Shown here: piece by piece, positions 37,297 to 46,540 of the stretch
How positions within the stretch are numbered: the first letter of the stretch is position 1
Layout: each line of letters starts with the position of its first letter
From: Pontiella agarivorans
GTDB taxonomy: Bacteria; Verrucomicrobiota; Kiritimatiellia; Kiritimatiellales; Pontiellaceae
NCBI RefSeq assembly: GCF_034531395.1
Contig: NZ_JARVCO010000010.1
Location: 682,001-746,000 of the forward strand
Reading direction: 5' to 3'
Length of the DNA: 64,000 nucleotides
Translations under genes and position numbers: made by a program
Notes under the pieces: model-generated
What the model was told of the DNA's origin: nothing
Seen by the model: the letters and a program-made list of their open reading frames with translations, nothing else
The model's database searches: none

Positions 37297-37327
37297 CTAT
37301 TGGAAACAGTAAAAATAGGTATTGCAT

Positions 37328-39130
37328 ATGAAAACAGTTCTGCTCGCAATAAGTTGCAGCATTATGGCGTATTGCACCATGGCAGCTGCACGCCCGAATG
37401 TTGTACTTCTGATTACCGATGATCAGGGCTATGGCGATCTGTCGTGCCATGGAAATCCAGTTCTGAAAACACCGAATCTGGATAAACTGCATGAGCAGAG
37501 TGTCCGGTTGACTGATTTTCATCTGGATCCCATGTGTGCCCCGTCACGTACAGCCTTGTTGACCGGGCGCTATTCCGCGCGTGCCGGCGTGTGGAGCACA
37601 TTAAATGGTTGTTATATTCCCCCCAGGACTGAGGTAACGTTGGGGCATTTGTTTTCCGCTAATGGATATGACACCTCCATGTTTGGAAAGTGGCATCTGG
37701 GCGATGCTTATCCGTATTCGGCAAGATACCGCGGGTTTAATTATGTTGTGCGGCATGGAGCCGGGGTGGTTGGCGAAGTGCCCGACCATTGGGGGAATAC
37801 CTATTTTAATGACACCTATCTGAAAAACGGGGAGTGGGAACAGTTTGATGGATATTGTACCGATGTCTGGTTCGAGGAAGCCATAAAGCATATTAAATCG
37901 GTTAAAGGAAAGCCGTTCTTTTGCTATCTGGCCCCCAACGCTCCGCATAATCCCTTTAATGTGGACGAACGGTATTCGAAACCTTATCTGAATGCCGGGG
38001 TGCCGGAACAGCGTGCCCGGTTCTACGGAATGATCGCCAACATAGATGAAAATGTAGGACGGCTGTTGAGTTTTCTCGAGGAGGAAGGGTTGGCCGAGAA
38101 TACAATCATTCTTTTCATGGGCGACAACGGCACGTCCGGTGGAGCGGACATCGTCTGGAAAACCAGCATGGTTAAAGATGGCTACAATGCCGGCATGCGG
38201 GGCAAAAAGATGAAGCCCTACGAAGGGGGACACCGCAACAGCTGCTTTATCCGCTGGCCGGCCGGCGGAATATCAGGAGGCCGTGATGTGGGGGGGCTTT
38301 CGGCTCATTTTGATCTTTTTCCAACCCTGGCGGAGCTTTGCGATCTGAACATTCCCTCGGCCGCCAAATTGGATGGAATCAGTTTAGCTCCGCAGTTGCG
38401 GGGGGACGAATCCGTTTGTCCGGAGCGAACATTGGTGACGCATAACATGCAACTGGTGGAACCCGTTAAATATAAGGATTTCTGTGTGATGGACTCCCGC
38501 TGGCGACTGGTCAGTCCGGGACTGTCTGAAAAAACGGAACTGTTCGATATTCAGGCCGATCCGGGGCAGCTGAAGGATTTGTCGGCAGACTATCCGGAAG
38601 TGGCGAAACGGTTACGGAAAAAATATGATGCCTGGTGGAATGAGATGCTTCCGGTCTTTGGAACGGTCAGTCGTCATGTGGTGGGTTCGCCTCATGAAAA
38701 TCCTATGGAGCTGAACTGTCATAGCTGGAAAACACCCAGTAAGGAAATGTCATACGATCAGCTGCATGTCCGGCAGGGAATTGCCATTAACGATGCGTAT
38801 TGGCCGATCGAGATTGAACGGGCCGGGCGCTATCGCATTGAACTTCGCCGATGGCCGCGCGATGCCGATGTTCCAATTGTTGGAACTGTGCCTGCGCTGC
38901 ATAAACCCTTCTGTGATCCGCTGCCTGCCGGCAAGGTGTACCCGATTGTGAAGGCCCGGCTGGCCGTGCAGGATTTTGATCTGACCATCCCGGTTTCTAC
39001 AGCGGATAAGGCGGCGGTTTTTGAGCTGGAATTCAAGGCGGGTCAATCCCGCCTTCAAGCTTGGTTTGCATTTGATGCGGATCAAACCATTAATGCATAT
39101 TATGTGACGGTCAGATGGCTGGGGCCATAG
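37328..39130 (+). CDS. Family S1 sulfatase with C-terminal extension
   Basis: A 600-residue exported sulfatase of arylsulfatase A type (Sec signal peptide 1-20). FGly site C70-A-P-S-R with [23 protein letters not shown] and MGDNGT are in place. After the sulfatase fold an extension begins near residue 452 (VGSPHENP), holding a beta-rich segment with [21 protein letters not shown]. The same extension, at the same residue number, occurs in the sulfatase at 59569, so the two form a subtype. Its ATG is 6 bp downstream of a TTG; AAAATAGG is the only upstream signal. Confidence 0.93.
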   Translation: MKTVLLAISCSIMAYCTMAAARPNVVLLITDDQGYGDLSCHGNPVLKTPNLDKLHEQSVRLTDFHLDPMCAPSRTALLTGRYSARAGVWSTLNGCYIPPRTEVTLGHLFSANGYDTSMFGKWHLGDAYPYSARYRGFNYVVRHGAGVVGEVPDHWGNTYFNDTYLKNGEWEQFDGYCTDVWFEEAIKHIKSVKGKPFFCYLAPNAPHNPFNVDERYSKPYLNAGVPEQRARFYGMIANIDENVGRLLSFLEEEGLAENTIILFMGDNGTSGGADIVWKTSMVKDGYNAGMRGKKMKPYEGGHRNSCFIRWPAGGISGGRDVGGLSAHFDLFPTLAELCDLNIPSAAKLDGISLAPQLRGDESVCPERTLVTHNMQLVEPVKYKDFCVMDSRWRLVSPGLSEKTELFDIQADPGQLKDLSADYPEVAKRLRKKYDAWWNEMLPVFGTVSRHVVGSPHENPMELNCHSWKTPSKEMSYDQLHVRQGIAINDAYWPIEIERAGRYRIELRRWPRDADVPIVGTVPALHKPFCDPLPAGKVYPIVKARLAVQDFDLTIPVSTADKAAVFELEFKAGQSRLQAWFAFDADQTINAYYVTVRWLGP

Positions 39131-39214
39131 ATTGTTTTTAAAGTAGCTTACGGTCAGGAAATATAATGCAAAACCGGGCTTTCGGTTCAGTGCAATGCTA
39201 TAGTTTTGATACGC

Positions 39215-41302
39215 ATGAAGAACGACTATGAAAATCTTGAAAAGGAATATGCGGGGCTGTCAGACGAACTTGCCCGCTTGTGTAATGATGAGACGCTACA
39301 GCTTGATCCGGAAGAGGAGCGCAGGCTTACCCCGATTATTGAAGATCTGAAGGGAGATACTGCGCACTATTCAGAACCGGTGTTTGTGTGTGAAGGCGGC
39401 GAAAAGAAAATTTTCAAGGTGCGTGATCTTCGCACCGACCGCATCGTGGCCATGGCCAAACCTCTGGTGGATGCGGATAATCTAAGCAGAGAACAATTTC
39501 TACGAGAGGCGCGTTTGACCGCCTGCCTTCAGCATCCGAATATCATGACGATTCATGATCTGGGATTGGATAAACAGGGCATTCCTTTTTTTACCATGGA
39601 GTTTGTTCCCGGCGATACGCTTAAGGATATTGTTAAGAAACTTGCAAAAGGCGTTCCGGAGTATGTTGAGCGCTATTCCCGGGAACGGTTACTTGAAATT
39701 TTCGTCAAGATTTGTGATGCGTTGTCCTATGCTCATTCTCGGGGGGTTGTGCATCTGGACATTAAGCCGGCCAATATCAAAGTGGGGCCTTTCGGCGAAG
39801 TGGTGGTGTGCGATTGGGGCCTTTCGCGTATTTTATCCGGGGGGTTTGATGAATATCAGAATTTTGCAATATTGGATGATGACCGTCCGAACAGCGATTT
39901 GCTGAATGATCTTTCACCGAGCAGCATGGTGAAGGGGACTCCCGGATTTATTGCCCCGGAGCAGATTGATCATGCTCAGCCGACTTCAGAACAAACGGAT
40001 CTTTATACATTGGGGGCCGTACTCTATTTCATTCTGACGTATCGGCCTCCGGTTATTGGGGATTCAATGCAGGACATTCTTAAAAAAACAGTTAATGGTG
40101 AAGTCGTTCCTGTGGCCCGGGCCGCTGGTGGACGTTTTATTCCCCGCGGATTGGAATCTGTGGTATTGAAGGCCCTTGCACTGCATCCAAAGGATCGATA
40201 TGCATCGGTTAAGGATTTGCGGGACGAACTGGACCGTTTCCTGCATGGGTTCGCCACAGAGGCGCAGCAGGCCGGAGTTCTTGAACGGACTGGGTTACTG
40301 ATCAGACGGCGGCCCGTTGTTTTTCTGGTGATCGGTTTATTTCTTATTTTGCTGGCTCTTGTTTTGTCGTTTTCCTTTGTGAGAATTGTTCATGAAAAGA
40401 AGCTGGCGGTTGCTGCGCAGCATCAGTCGGAGGAAAATCTTCGGCTTTATATGAAAGAAACGGAGCATACCAAAGAAGTGGCGGCGAATATCAGGAATGC
40501 CACCCTGTCGCTTTTCAATCCCAGAAATCTTCTGGAGGCGGACACAAAAGCACAACTGCTTGATCTGCATCTCCGAGAGGAGACGAATCCGGAACGAAAA
40601 CAGTTTCTTGCCCGCAGTATTGCGGTGCTTCATTTTGTGAGACAGCACTTTGTTGCAGCCTTGGACTATTTTAGACAGACGGATATTTTGCCTGAAGAAG
40701 ATCTGTTTTATGCATTGTCGCTTAAGTACGCGCGAGTGAAAGGGACTGATAACGGGTGGCTGACCCCGGACGATCTCCGCCAGATCATATTAACACTGCC
40801 TGCTCAGCACAAAGATGTTATGTTTGCGATGGCGTTTTATTATTTTAAGGATCAGAAGGATGTGGTGATTCCCGAAGAGGTGCTTCCATTAATTGAAACA
40901 CTGCTGGATCGTCTAAATGCACAGGGACAGTATTATGCAGAAAGGACTACGCTGGTCCTGACCGATACGGAAAACGGGCGCATGCTTTCTTTGTCAGGAG
41001 ATCCCTATTCGATCTTCACTCTTCCGCTTCCGGCAGACCGGAACAATACGAATGTACTGCATCCGCTCAAATTATATTCACTCGATCTGACCAAGGGATT
41101 CCTGTTCGATCCCTCTGAGCTTTATGGGAGCGGCATCAAGGAGCTGAATATCAGCGGCATCAACTGGTTGAAGCGTTCACAAATCCACATTATCGCTATG
41201 CTGAAACTGGAACGTTTGATCCATTCATTGGAAGAGTCTGATGAATATCTTGCGGAAATCCTGCCGGGGGTCGAATTGGTTCGAGTGAAGAACCCTTTGT
41301 GA
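39215..41302 (+). CDS. Membrane Ser/Thr protein kinase (pair 2)
   Basis: A 695-residue paralogue of the kinase at 13090. Residues line up one to one at the N-terminus: K82, E98, H180-L-D182, D-W-G and GTPGFIAPEQ. The membrane helix (about 368-390), the helical stretch and the C-terminal ELNISGI/SLEESDEYLAEILPGVEL segment are shared. The ATG at 39215 matches the paralogue start; the frame extends 9 bp upstream to a TTG. The stop lies 3 bp from the stop of its sigma partner, as in pair 1. The kinase domain is more alike between the copies than the linker and the outside domain, which suggests different signals with related output. Confidence 0.9.
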   Translation: MKNDYENLEKEYAGLSDELARLCNDETLQLDPEEERRLTPIIEDLKGDTAHYSEPVFVCEGGEKKIFKVRDLRTDRIVAMAKPLVDADNLSREQFLREARLTACLQHPNIMTIHDLGLDKQGIPFFTMEFVPGDTLKDIVKKLAKGVPEYVERYSRERLLEIFVKICDALSYAHSRGVVHLDIKPANIKVGPFGEVVVCDWGLSRILSGGFDEYQNFAILDDDRPNSDLLNDLSPSSMVKGTPGFIAPEQIDHAQPTSEQTDLYTLGAVLYFILTYRPPVIGDSMQDILKKTVNGEVVPVARAAGGRFIPRGLESVVLKALALHPKDRYASVKDLRDELDRFLHGFATEAQQAGVLERTGLLIRRRPVVFLVIGLFLILLALVLSFSFVRIVHEKKLAVAAQHQSEENLRLYMKETEHTKEVAANIRNATLSLFNPRNLLEADTKAQLLDLHLREETNPERKQFLARSIAVLHFVRQHFVAALDYFRQTDILPEEDLFYALSLKYARVKGTDNGWLTPDDLRQIILTLPAQHKDVMFAMAFYYFKDQKDVVIPEEVLPLIETLLDRLNAQGQYYAERTTLVLTDTENGRMLSLSGDPYSIFTLPLPADRNNTNVLHPLKLYSLDLTKGFLFDPSELYGSGIKELNISGINWLKRSQIHIIAMLKLERLIHSLEESDEYLAEILPGVELVRVKNPL

Positions 41303-41305
41303 GCC

Positions 41306-41929
41306 CTACTGTAAATCCTTGCGCAGGAGTTTTATTTCTTCGACTAAACTGGATTTAACGCGGGCTTTTAGGGTGGTAACGGAGCTGGGTGCAATTCCGG
41401 TACGCTCGGAAATTTCTTTGATATCAATGCCTTCGAGATTAAGTTTAAAAACTTCCATAGCTTTTTTGCTGAATTGCGGCTTAACCCGTTCAATGGCCAG
41501 CCGGATGAGATGGATTTCCCATTCACGTTCTGCAATCTGATCAATTTCCGGCAACCGTATAGTATCAAGATAATTGATAGAATGATCCTGAACCGCTTTG
41601 TCTTCTCTATTACGTCGCCGTGTTCGCGAACGGATAAACATCCGGACTTCATTTTTGGTTACAACAGCCAGATAACTGCGGAACCGGCGAATTTCATCGG
41701 TATTAAGATCCGGTAGCTTTTCCCAAAGTTTCAGGATGACCTTCTGGTGAATTTCCTCTGCGTCCTCCCGTACTAAATTCATATTCCGGATTACCGCGTA
41801 GATGTAGCGGGTGTAGATTGCTGCAAACTCTTCCCAGGCGGCTTCATTGTACTGATCCTGAACCCGTTCAATCAGTGTTTTCCGGGTAGAATACGTGGGT
41901 ATGGTATCAGTCTGTATGGGTTCTCTCAT
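41306..41929 (-). CDS. ECF-like RNA polymerase sigma factor (pair 2)
   Basis: A 207-residue paralogue of the sigma at 15184 with region 2 (AVIRNMN, DAEEIHQKVILKLWEKLP, RRFRSYLA) and region 4 (KEISERTGIAPSSVTTLKARV). The recognition helices differ between the two (ARNSINTLKARV against APSSVTTLKARV), so -35 preference may differ. There is no adjacent anti-sigma gene. The shared YSTRKTLIERV N-terminus and final LRKDLQ/LREDLQ show recent common origin with pair 1. Confidence 0.88.
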   Translation of the reverse strand: MREPIQTDTIPTYSTRKTLIERVQDQYNEAAWEEFAAIYTRYIYAVIRNMNLVREDAEEIHQKVILKLWEKLPDLNTDEIRRFRSYLAVVTKNEVRMFIRSRTRRRNREDKAVQDHSINYLDTIRLPEIDQIAEREWEIHLIRLAIERVKPQFSKKAMEVFKLNLEGIDIKEISERTGIAPSSVTTLKARVKSSLVEEIKLLRKDLQ

Positions 41930-42015
41930 TCATTTCAACTTATCTGAAAACAAACTGAACTCAACCGGAAAATGAGATTCAGAATGAAGAAAGGTGCTAA
42001 GGGGTTCTGGGGGCC

Positions 42016-42282
42016 GTGACTCAACAGTGTAATGTCTCAGCTGCGGTTTGGTATACGACGGTGCTGACGGCGGGGGATTTTGCGATCAACTATGACAGTA
42101 TGAACAGCAATTCGTCTGTAGGTGCTGATCTCGTTCAGGCCACAGCTGGGGAAAGTCTGCTGACAGTAGATGAGGGAATTTATAGGAATGCAGCCGCGGC
42201 GCCTTCGGGGTTGACGAGTTCATATACCTTTAGTTCGGATGCAGTTGCTGGGCGGCTAACGGCAGTGTATCGGACAGTCTGA
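42016..42282 (+). pseudogene. Possible remnant of an exported-protein gene
   Basis: An 88-residue frame rich in Ser, Ala, Thr and Gly (GDFAINYDSMNSNSSVGADL) resembles a piece of an exported beta-rich protein. It has no signal peptide, no ribosome binding site and stops abruptly next to transposase debris. I do not recognise the family. Confidence 0.35.
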
Positions 42283-42303
42283 CTGTTAATGATGTGAACT
42301 CCG

Positions 42304-42831
42304 GTGCCGCAATGCGTATGGTCGCGAGTGGGACGGACCCGGCAGAGACTTCGTGGTGCTCGGGGACGAGGACGCAAACCTTCTCTTGCACCGGAGAAGA
42401 TTGAGACGGATATCATAAAATTCATGCAGCCTCCCGAAGGACGAACCCGGTGTGGTTTCCGGAGCATGAGCAAGGCGTTCGGTCTATCTTTTGGTGTTGG
42501 TTTCATTCAAATCAATACTCATGACTATTCCTTCCAAGGAACAATTCTGTGTTTATAGCTCTTGGCAATATCGAAGGCACTGTAATCGAATGAACAGAAT
42601 AGCGGTATACGTATGATGAATGCTTACGTTTATTAAAGGCCGATGGACCGAAAAACCCCGAAAGAATTGGAACTGTATCTGATTGTCAACACCGACTGCA
42701 CTGACAGGCACGAAGAGGTTAAGAGGTATTTATCAAAGCATTTCTGCTTTCATGTTCACTTTTCGCCAACCTCAAGTTCGAGGATGTATATTGTGAAGCT
42801 ATTCTTTTGGGATATCTCCAATGAATGAATT
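42304..42831 (+). mobile_element. Decayed IS630-family transposase remnant
   Basis: Two separated frames read as parts of one IS630-type transposase. The first (about 42360-42500) has the linker and helix-turn-helix pattern GRKPSLAPEKIE..PPEGRTR..RSMSKAFGLS. The second (42643-42828) has the DDE-domain end: ELYLIVNTDCTD..EEVKRYL..HVHFSPTSSS..VKLFF. In active members the second part reads IVDNY and VERFF; here the Asp and the Glu are lost. Stops and a deletion separate the parts, and no terminal inverted repeats were found. From 41930 to 43170 (1.24 kb) no intact gene is seen. Confidence 0.7.
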
Positions 42832-43088
42832 CCTGAAGGAGCTTCAACAGCGGCAAAAAATAGAGACAAGTATAAAAATACATCTCGTCGCGAAGCGTTG
42901 GCCCCAGGCCCTGTCATCGGGGTGCCCACGGCAATGACACCCTGAGAAAAAATAATCGGGCCAGAACTAAAATTCAATAAACCTATTTATGAATCAGAAC
43001 AGTAGATCGATCCCGATTTATGTTCACGAGAACCGTACATGCCTTGCATGGCGTTTTTTTATTTAATTCATTAAGCATGGGATTCCTG

Positions 43089-43095
43089 CGGCATT
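43089..43095 (+). promoter_or_regulatory. Variant CGGCATT motif before module-only protein
   Basis: One mismatch from CGGCATC, 75 nt before the ATG at 43171; preceded by GGGATTCCTG. Confidence 0.3.
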
Positions 43096-43170
43096 CTCTT
43101 TCTGAATGGTGCGTTGGTTGTTGGACAACTGGATGGCACGTAAGGGCAAAAAGGATGTGAGGAGGAAAAG

Positions 43171-44961
43171 ATGAAAAAAGGAATCATAATTACAGCCGCA
43201 ACGATGGGGCTTTTCATGCAGGCATTGGCTGCAACGGTGATTGATTATCAACATGATGATGCCGCAGGCACCAAGCTGAAGAATCTTTTAAATGACGGTT
43301 ATGATCAAACGGGGTGGAACTATAGTCAACCTTTTATCACTGCAGACGGTGATGGGAATTTGCAGGTGGGAGCCGTAACCAATGCATCAGTCACCAAATT
43401 CTTCCTGGCTTCACCATTAACCAATGGATATGCCGAACTGGAATATCGAATTGATGGGTACGATATGACGGGACTGGCTCATCAATCGAGTTTTGGCATT
43501 GAATTCTGGCCTGCCGGAGCAACCTGGCAATTGGCGACTAAAATGCGGCTAGAGGTGAATGATTCCAACCCGAACGGCATTAAATTAAGTGCACCTCGTC
43601 CTACAGCTTATCCGGATACAGTGGGCTACCCTTCTGCTAATTTAGATTCATTCGCCTCTACGACCGGTATTACTTATAAAGTTGAACTGGATTTGGATGC
43701 CGGCACTTTTGAGGTTAAATATAAGTTAGACACGGATGCAGATTTTTCAGTGTTTGGGCCCGTTGGCGTCTGTACAAATCTCGCTGAAGTGCGTCTGGTA
43801 CTTACGCATAAATCCGACTGGGGAACCACCAATTTTGTGGATGTTGACTATATCAAATTAACCACATCCGGAGATGCTCCTGCCTATCCCGGTGATGTTT
43901 GGCAGTTTAATGATGTGGCAGGAAAACGTTGGCCCGAGCTGGCTAAGGAGTCCGGCGCGGCTGCATTCAACTGGTTTTGGGAAAGCCCAAAGTCTGATGG
44001 TCTTGGTGCGTTGAACTATATCCAGGATCCGGCTCTGACCAATGGCGGCGGTCGCCAGGCTAATGCAACAGGCATGCCGGCGGTTTCGACGGGTAAGGTG
44101 GAGCTGAAATATAAAATGCTTCAGGCCGATTTAAGCGGCGGCGATGCGTCCGGGGCGATGGTGAGCTTTGGTTTCAGGGACAATACGGTAAATAAGGACC
44201 TGTTTGCTATTCGTCTTTATGAAAACAACGGAAACCTTCAATTACAGTCGCGAGTTTCGGGCGAGGTGAATTCAGATAATGTGGTGCATTATAACTTCGG
44301 TACCAATGTTGTTGATCAATCCATGGATATTCGAATTCTTGCCGATATGGATACCGATACCTTTGATGTCTTTTACACGCTCGAAGGCGGGTCGGAAGTC
44401 AATGCCACGAATAATATGCCTATGGGCACAGCCGGTTTAACGTTTAATGACTTCAAATCGTATGCAACCGTCAATACCAATGATTACGGTCCCTCCGACT
44501 TTATTTCTTTTGACTATCTGAGTTTCATTCCGGTGCAGGAAGTCGTTGTGGAGCCAACGTATGAAGGGTGGTTGTCACAATTTCCCGCACTGGGATCAGA
44601 GACCAATGAATGGGACAACCCGGATGGCGATGCTCTCAATAATTTTTATGAGTATGCATTGGGAGGAAATCCGAGCGATCCCGCAGATGTCGGCTATGTA
44701 CCTACCTATCGAAATGTAGAAGACCATGGAAACTGGATCGAATATGTCTACGCCAAACGCAATGACGCAGATGTGCGTGGATTGAATTATTATCTGGCAT
44801 CGGATACCGATCTGGTAGTGGCACCGGGTTGGGTTGCTGCTGATTATGAGGTCCTGGGAACGAATGTCGGATATGCCGTTGGATTTGATGCCGTCACGAA
44901 TCGCGTCTCAACCGATTTGGAAGACACGCAGTTTATTAAGCTGATTGTTGAAGAGCTGTAA
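43171..44961 (+). CDS. Exported module-only protein, second copy
   Basis: A 596-residue protein with a signal peptide (1-20), module A (VIDYQHDD, about 22-232), module B (WQFNDVAG, about 244-450) and the C-terminal module (from about 461, DNPDGDALNNFYEYA). Modules A and B are nearer in sequence to the tail of the GH10 protein at 51471 (shared DYQTG-like W-N, MRLEVND, YKMLQADLSGGDASGAMVS) than to the copy at 31961. No catalytic motif is visible. AGGAGG sits 7 nt before the ATG. It probably supplies binding modules for the following enzymes; this is inference. Confidence 0.8.
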   Translation: MKKGIIITAATMGLFMQALAATVIDYQHDDAAGTKLKNLLNDGYDQTGWNYSQPFITADGDGNLQVGAVTNASVTKFFLASPLTNGYAELEYRIDGYDMTGLAHQSSFGIEFWPAGATWQLATKMRLEVNDSNPNGIKLSAPRPTAYPDTVGYPSANLDSFASTTGITYKVELDLDAGTFEVKYKLDTDADFSVFGPVGVCTNLAEVRLVLTHKSDWGTTNFVDVDYIKLTTSGDAPAYPGDVWQFNDVAGKRWPELAKESGAAAFNWFWESPKSDGLGALNYIQDPALTNGGGRQANATGMPAVSTGKVELKYKMLQADLSGGDASGAMVSFGFRDNTVNKDLFAIRLYENNGNLQLQSRVSGEVNSDNVVHYNFGTNVVDQSMDIRILADMDTDTFDVFYTLEGGSEVNATNNMPMGTAGLTFNDFKSYATVNTNDYGPSDFISFDYLSFIPVQEVVVEPTYEGWLSQFPALGSETNEWDNPDGDALNNFYEYALGGNPSDPADVGYVPTYRNVEDHGNWIEYVYAKRNDADVRGLNYYLASDTDLVVAPGWVAADYEVLGTNVGYAVGFDAVTNRVSTDLEDTQFIKLIVEEL

Positions 44962-45079
44962 GAACGGATAACACGATTTCGGTGGAGGGTATTTGCGAAT
45001 GCTCTCCGCCGATCGGTTCAGGTTAAGTAATGATGTGTCGCGAAAATCGGCAGTAAAAAATAAAGAGAATAAAAACACT

Positions 45080-46435
45080 ATGGATGCTAAAACCAACCCA
45101 TCAAAATATTGCACAGAAATTGTCTGTTCCTTGTTGCTAATTCTTGGTTGCCGGGAAGTATCTGCGAGTGCATTTCCGGGGCGAATGCCGGCTGAAAAAC
45201 CGCCAAATCGCCCACTCAGTGCGGCGATGGAGCGGGCCTATGATTTTTGGGGCATTGAAAAATTAGCGTCTCCGCATGGAGCTGCTCAGAATGATCAGAT
45301 GGAGCTGCATAGTAATTTTATGTTCTCTCCTTTATCTGGTCTCAGTTATGAAAATAATACCTCTCGTCGTGATCCATCGAAGGTGATCAAAGTCGATGGA
45401 ACCTATTACGTCTGGTATACGCACCGTCAAACGGAAGCTCCGCCAAGTGGCCCCGAACTGGCCTCCGATACCGTTCCTTCGGCCGACTGGGATCTGGCGG
45501 AAATCTGGTATGCAACCAGTACGGATGGATTCACGTGGGAAGAACAGGGTGTTGCGGTGCCCCGTCCGCCGAAGCCGGAGTATGGTTGGCGTTCGGTCAC
45601 GACGACCGATATCCTCGTGTATAAAGGAAAATATTATCTCTACTATCAGGGCTTTAATGCCATTCCGTTCACCGGTGGCGGCGATGTGGCGGCGGTGACG
45701 GTTTCTGAAGCCGATTCGCCGCGAGGACCCTGGCGTCCACTGGGTAAGGTTGTCGTGGATTTCGGTGCCGAAGATGAGTGGGATGCCAAGGCGATTCATG
45801 ATCCATATCCCATGGTCTACAAGGGGAAAATTTATCTCTATTATAAAGGTCAACCGGTGTATTCACACGGGTCGGATGATGGATTGGAAATGGTGCGTGC
45901 CCAAGGGGTTGCTATTGCGGATCACCCACTGGGGCCTTTTACGAAGCACCCGCTTAATCCGGTTATTAATTCCGGACATGAAACGAGCCTCTTCCCTTGG
46001 AAGGGCGGCGTGGCAGCCATTGTCAGTCTGGACGGACCGGAAAAGAATACGATCCAGTATGCTCCCGACGGGGTGAACTTTGAAATTATGTCCACGATTG
46101 AAATGCCGCCTTTGGCTCCGGGCCCTTTTGTGGCGGATGCATTTGCGGATAATGGCGATGGGCGAGGAATAACGTGGGGACTTTGTCATATTCCTCAGGC
46201 TATGGGTGATAGTCAGGGTCTGAAGTGGGCGGAAGATGCGCATTTTACCCTGGCACGGTTTGACTGTGATTTAAGTTTGGATGTTCATCGTCCGGCATTC
46301 AAGCGTACCTATCCTGGACGCTATGATGCGGAGGCCTATTTTTCTTCGCGGGCGAAACTGAGCGGGAACCAGTTGAATCAGGTAAAGAAAGAGCAGCGGA
46401 AGATCGATAGAGAGACAATTATGGTTGCCGAATAA
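45080..46435 (+). CDS. GH117-like exo-hydrolase, probable lipoprotein
   Basis: A 451-residue protein. The N-terminal helix carries the S-x-A-x-x-R-A pattern (S47-R52, followed by YDFWGIE) that marks GH117, where it swaps between dimer partners. The five-bladed propeller follows with the likely catalytic base D98 in RRDPSKVI and HDPYPMVYKGKIYLYY. GH117 enzymes release 3,6-anhydro-L-galactose from red-algal oligosaccharides, but other specificities exist. The leader ends in ILGC (C24), a plausible lipobox. The ATG at 45080 was chosen over a longer frame from 44993 because the signal follows it directly; its ribosome binding site is weak. Confidence 0.78.
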   Translation: MDAKTNPSKYCTEIVCSLLLILGCREVSASAFPGRMPAEKPPNRPLSAAMERAYDFWGIEKLASPHGAAQNDQMELHSNFMFSPLSGLSYENNTSRRDPSKVIKVDGTYYVWYTHRQTEAPPSGPELASDTVPSADWDLAEIWYATSTDGFTWEEQGVAVPRPPKPEYGWRSVTTTDILVYKGKYYLYYQGFNAIPFTGGGDVAAVTVSEADSPRGPWRPLGKVVVDFGAEDEWDAKAIHDPYPMVYKGKIYLYYKGQPVYSHGSDDGLEMVRAQGVAIADHPLGPFTKHPLNPVINSGHETSLFPWKGGVAAIVSLDGPEKNTIQYAPDGVNFEIMSTIEMPPLAPGPFVADAFADNGDGRGITWGLCHIPQAMGDSQGLKWAEDAHFTLARFDCDLSLDVHRPAFKRTYPGRYDAEAYFSSRAKLSGNQLNQVKKEQRKIDRETIMVAE

Positions 46436-46540
46436 TGCTTACCGGCCTGTGAAGATGAAGATCACCTCATCCCTGTTTCCGGGCGTCCGGGCGAAATGTC
46501 GACGGGTTTTGTCTTAGATTTTAACAAGTAAGGAGTAGGT

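Noticed and set aside
43021-43060. Terminator at a T run after the transposase debris
   Set aside because: Only a 3-4 bp stem can be drawn before the T run, too weak to call.
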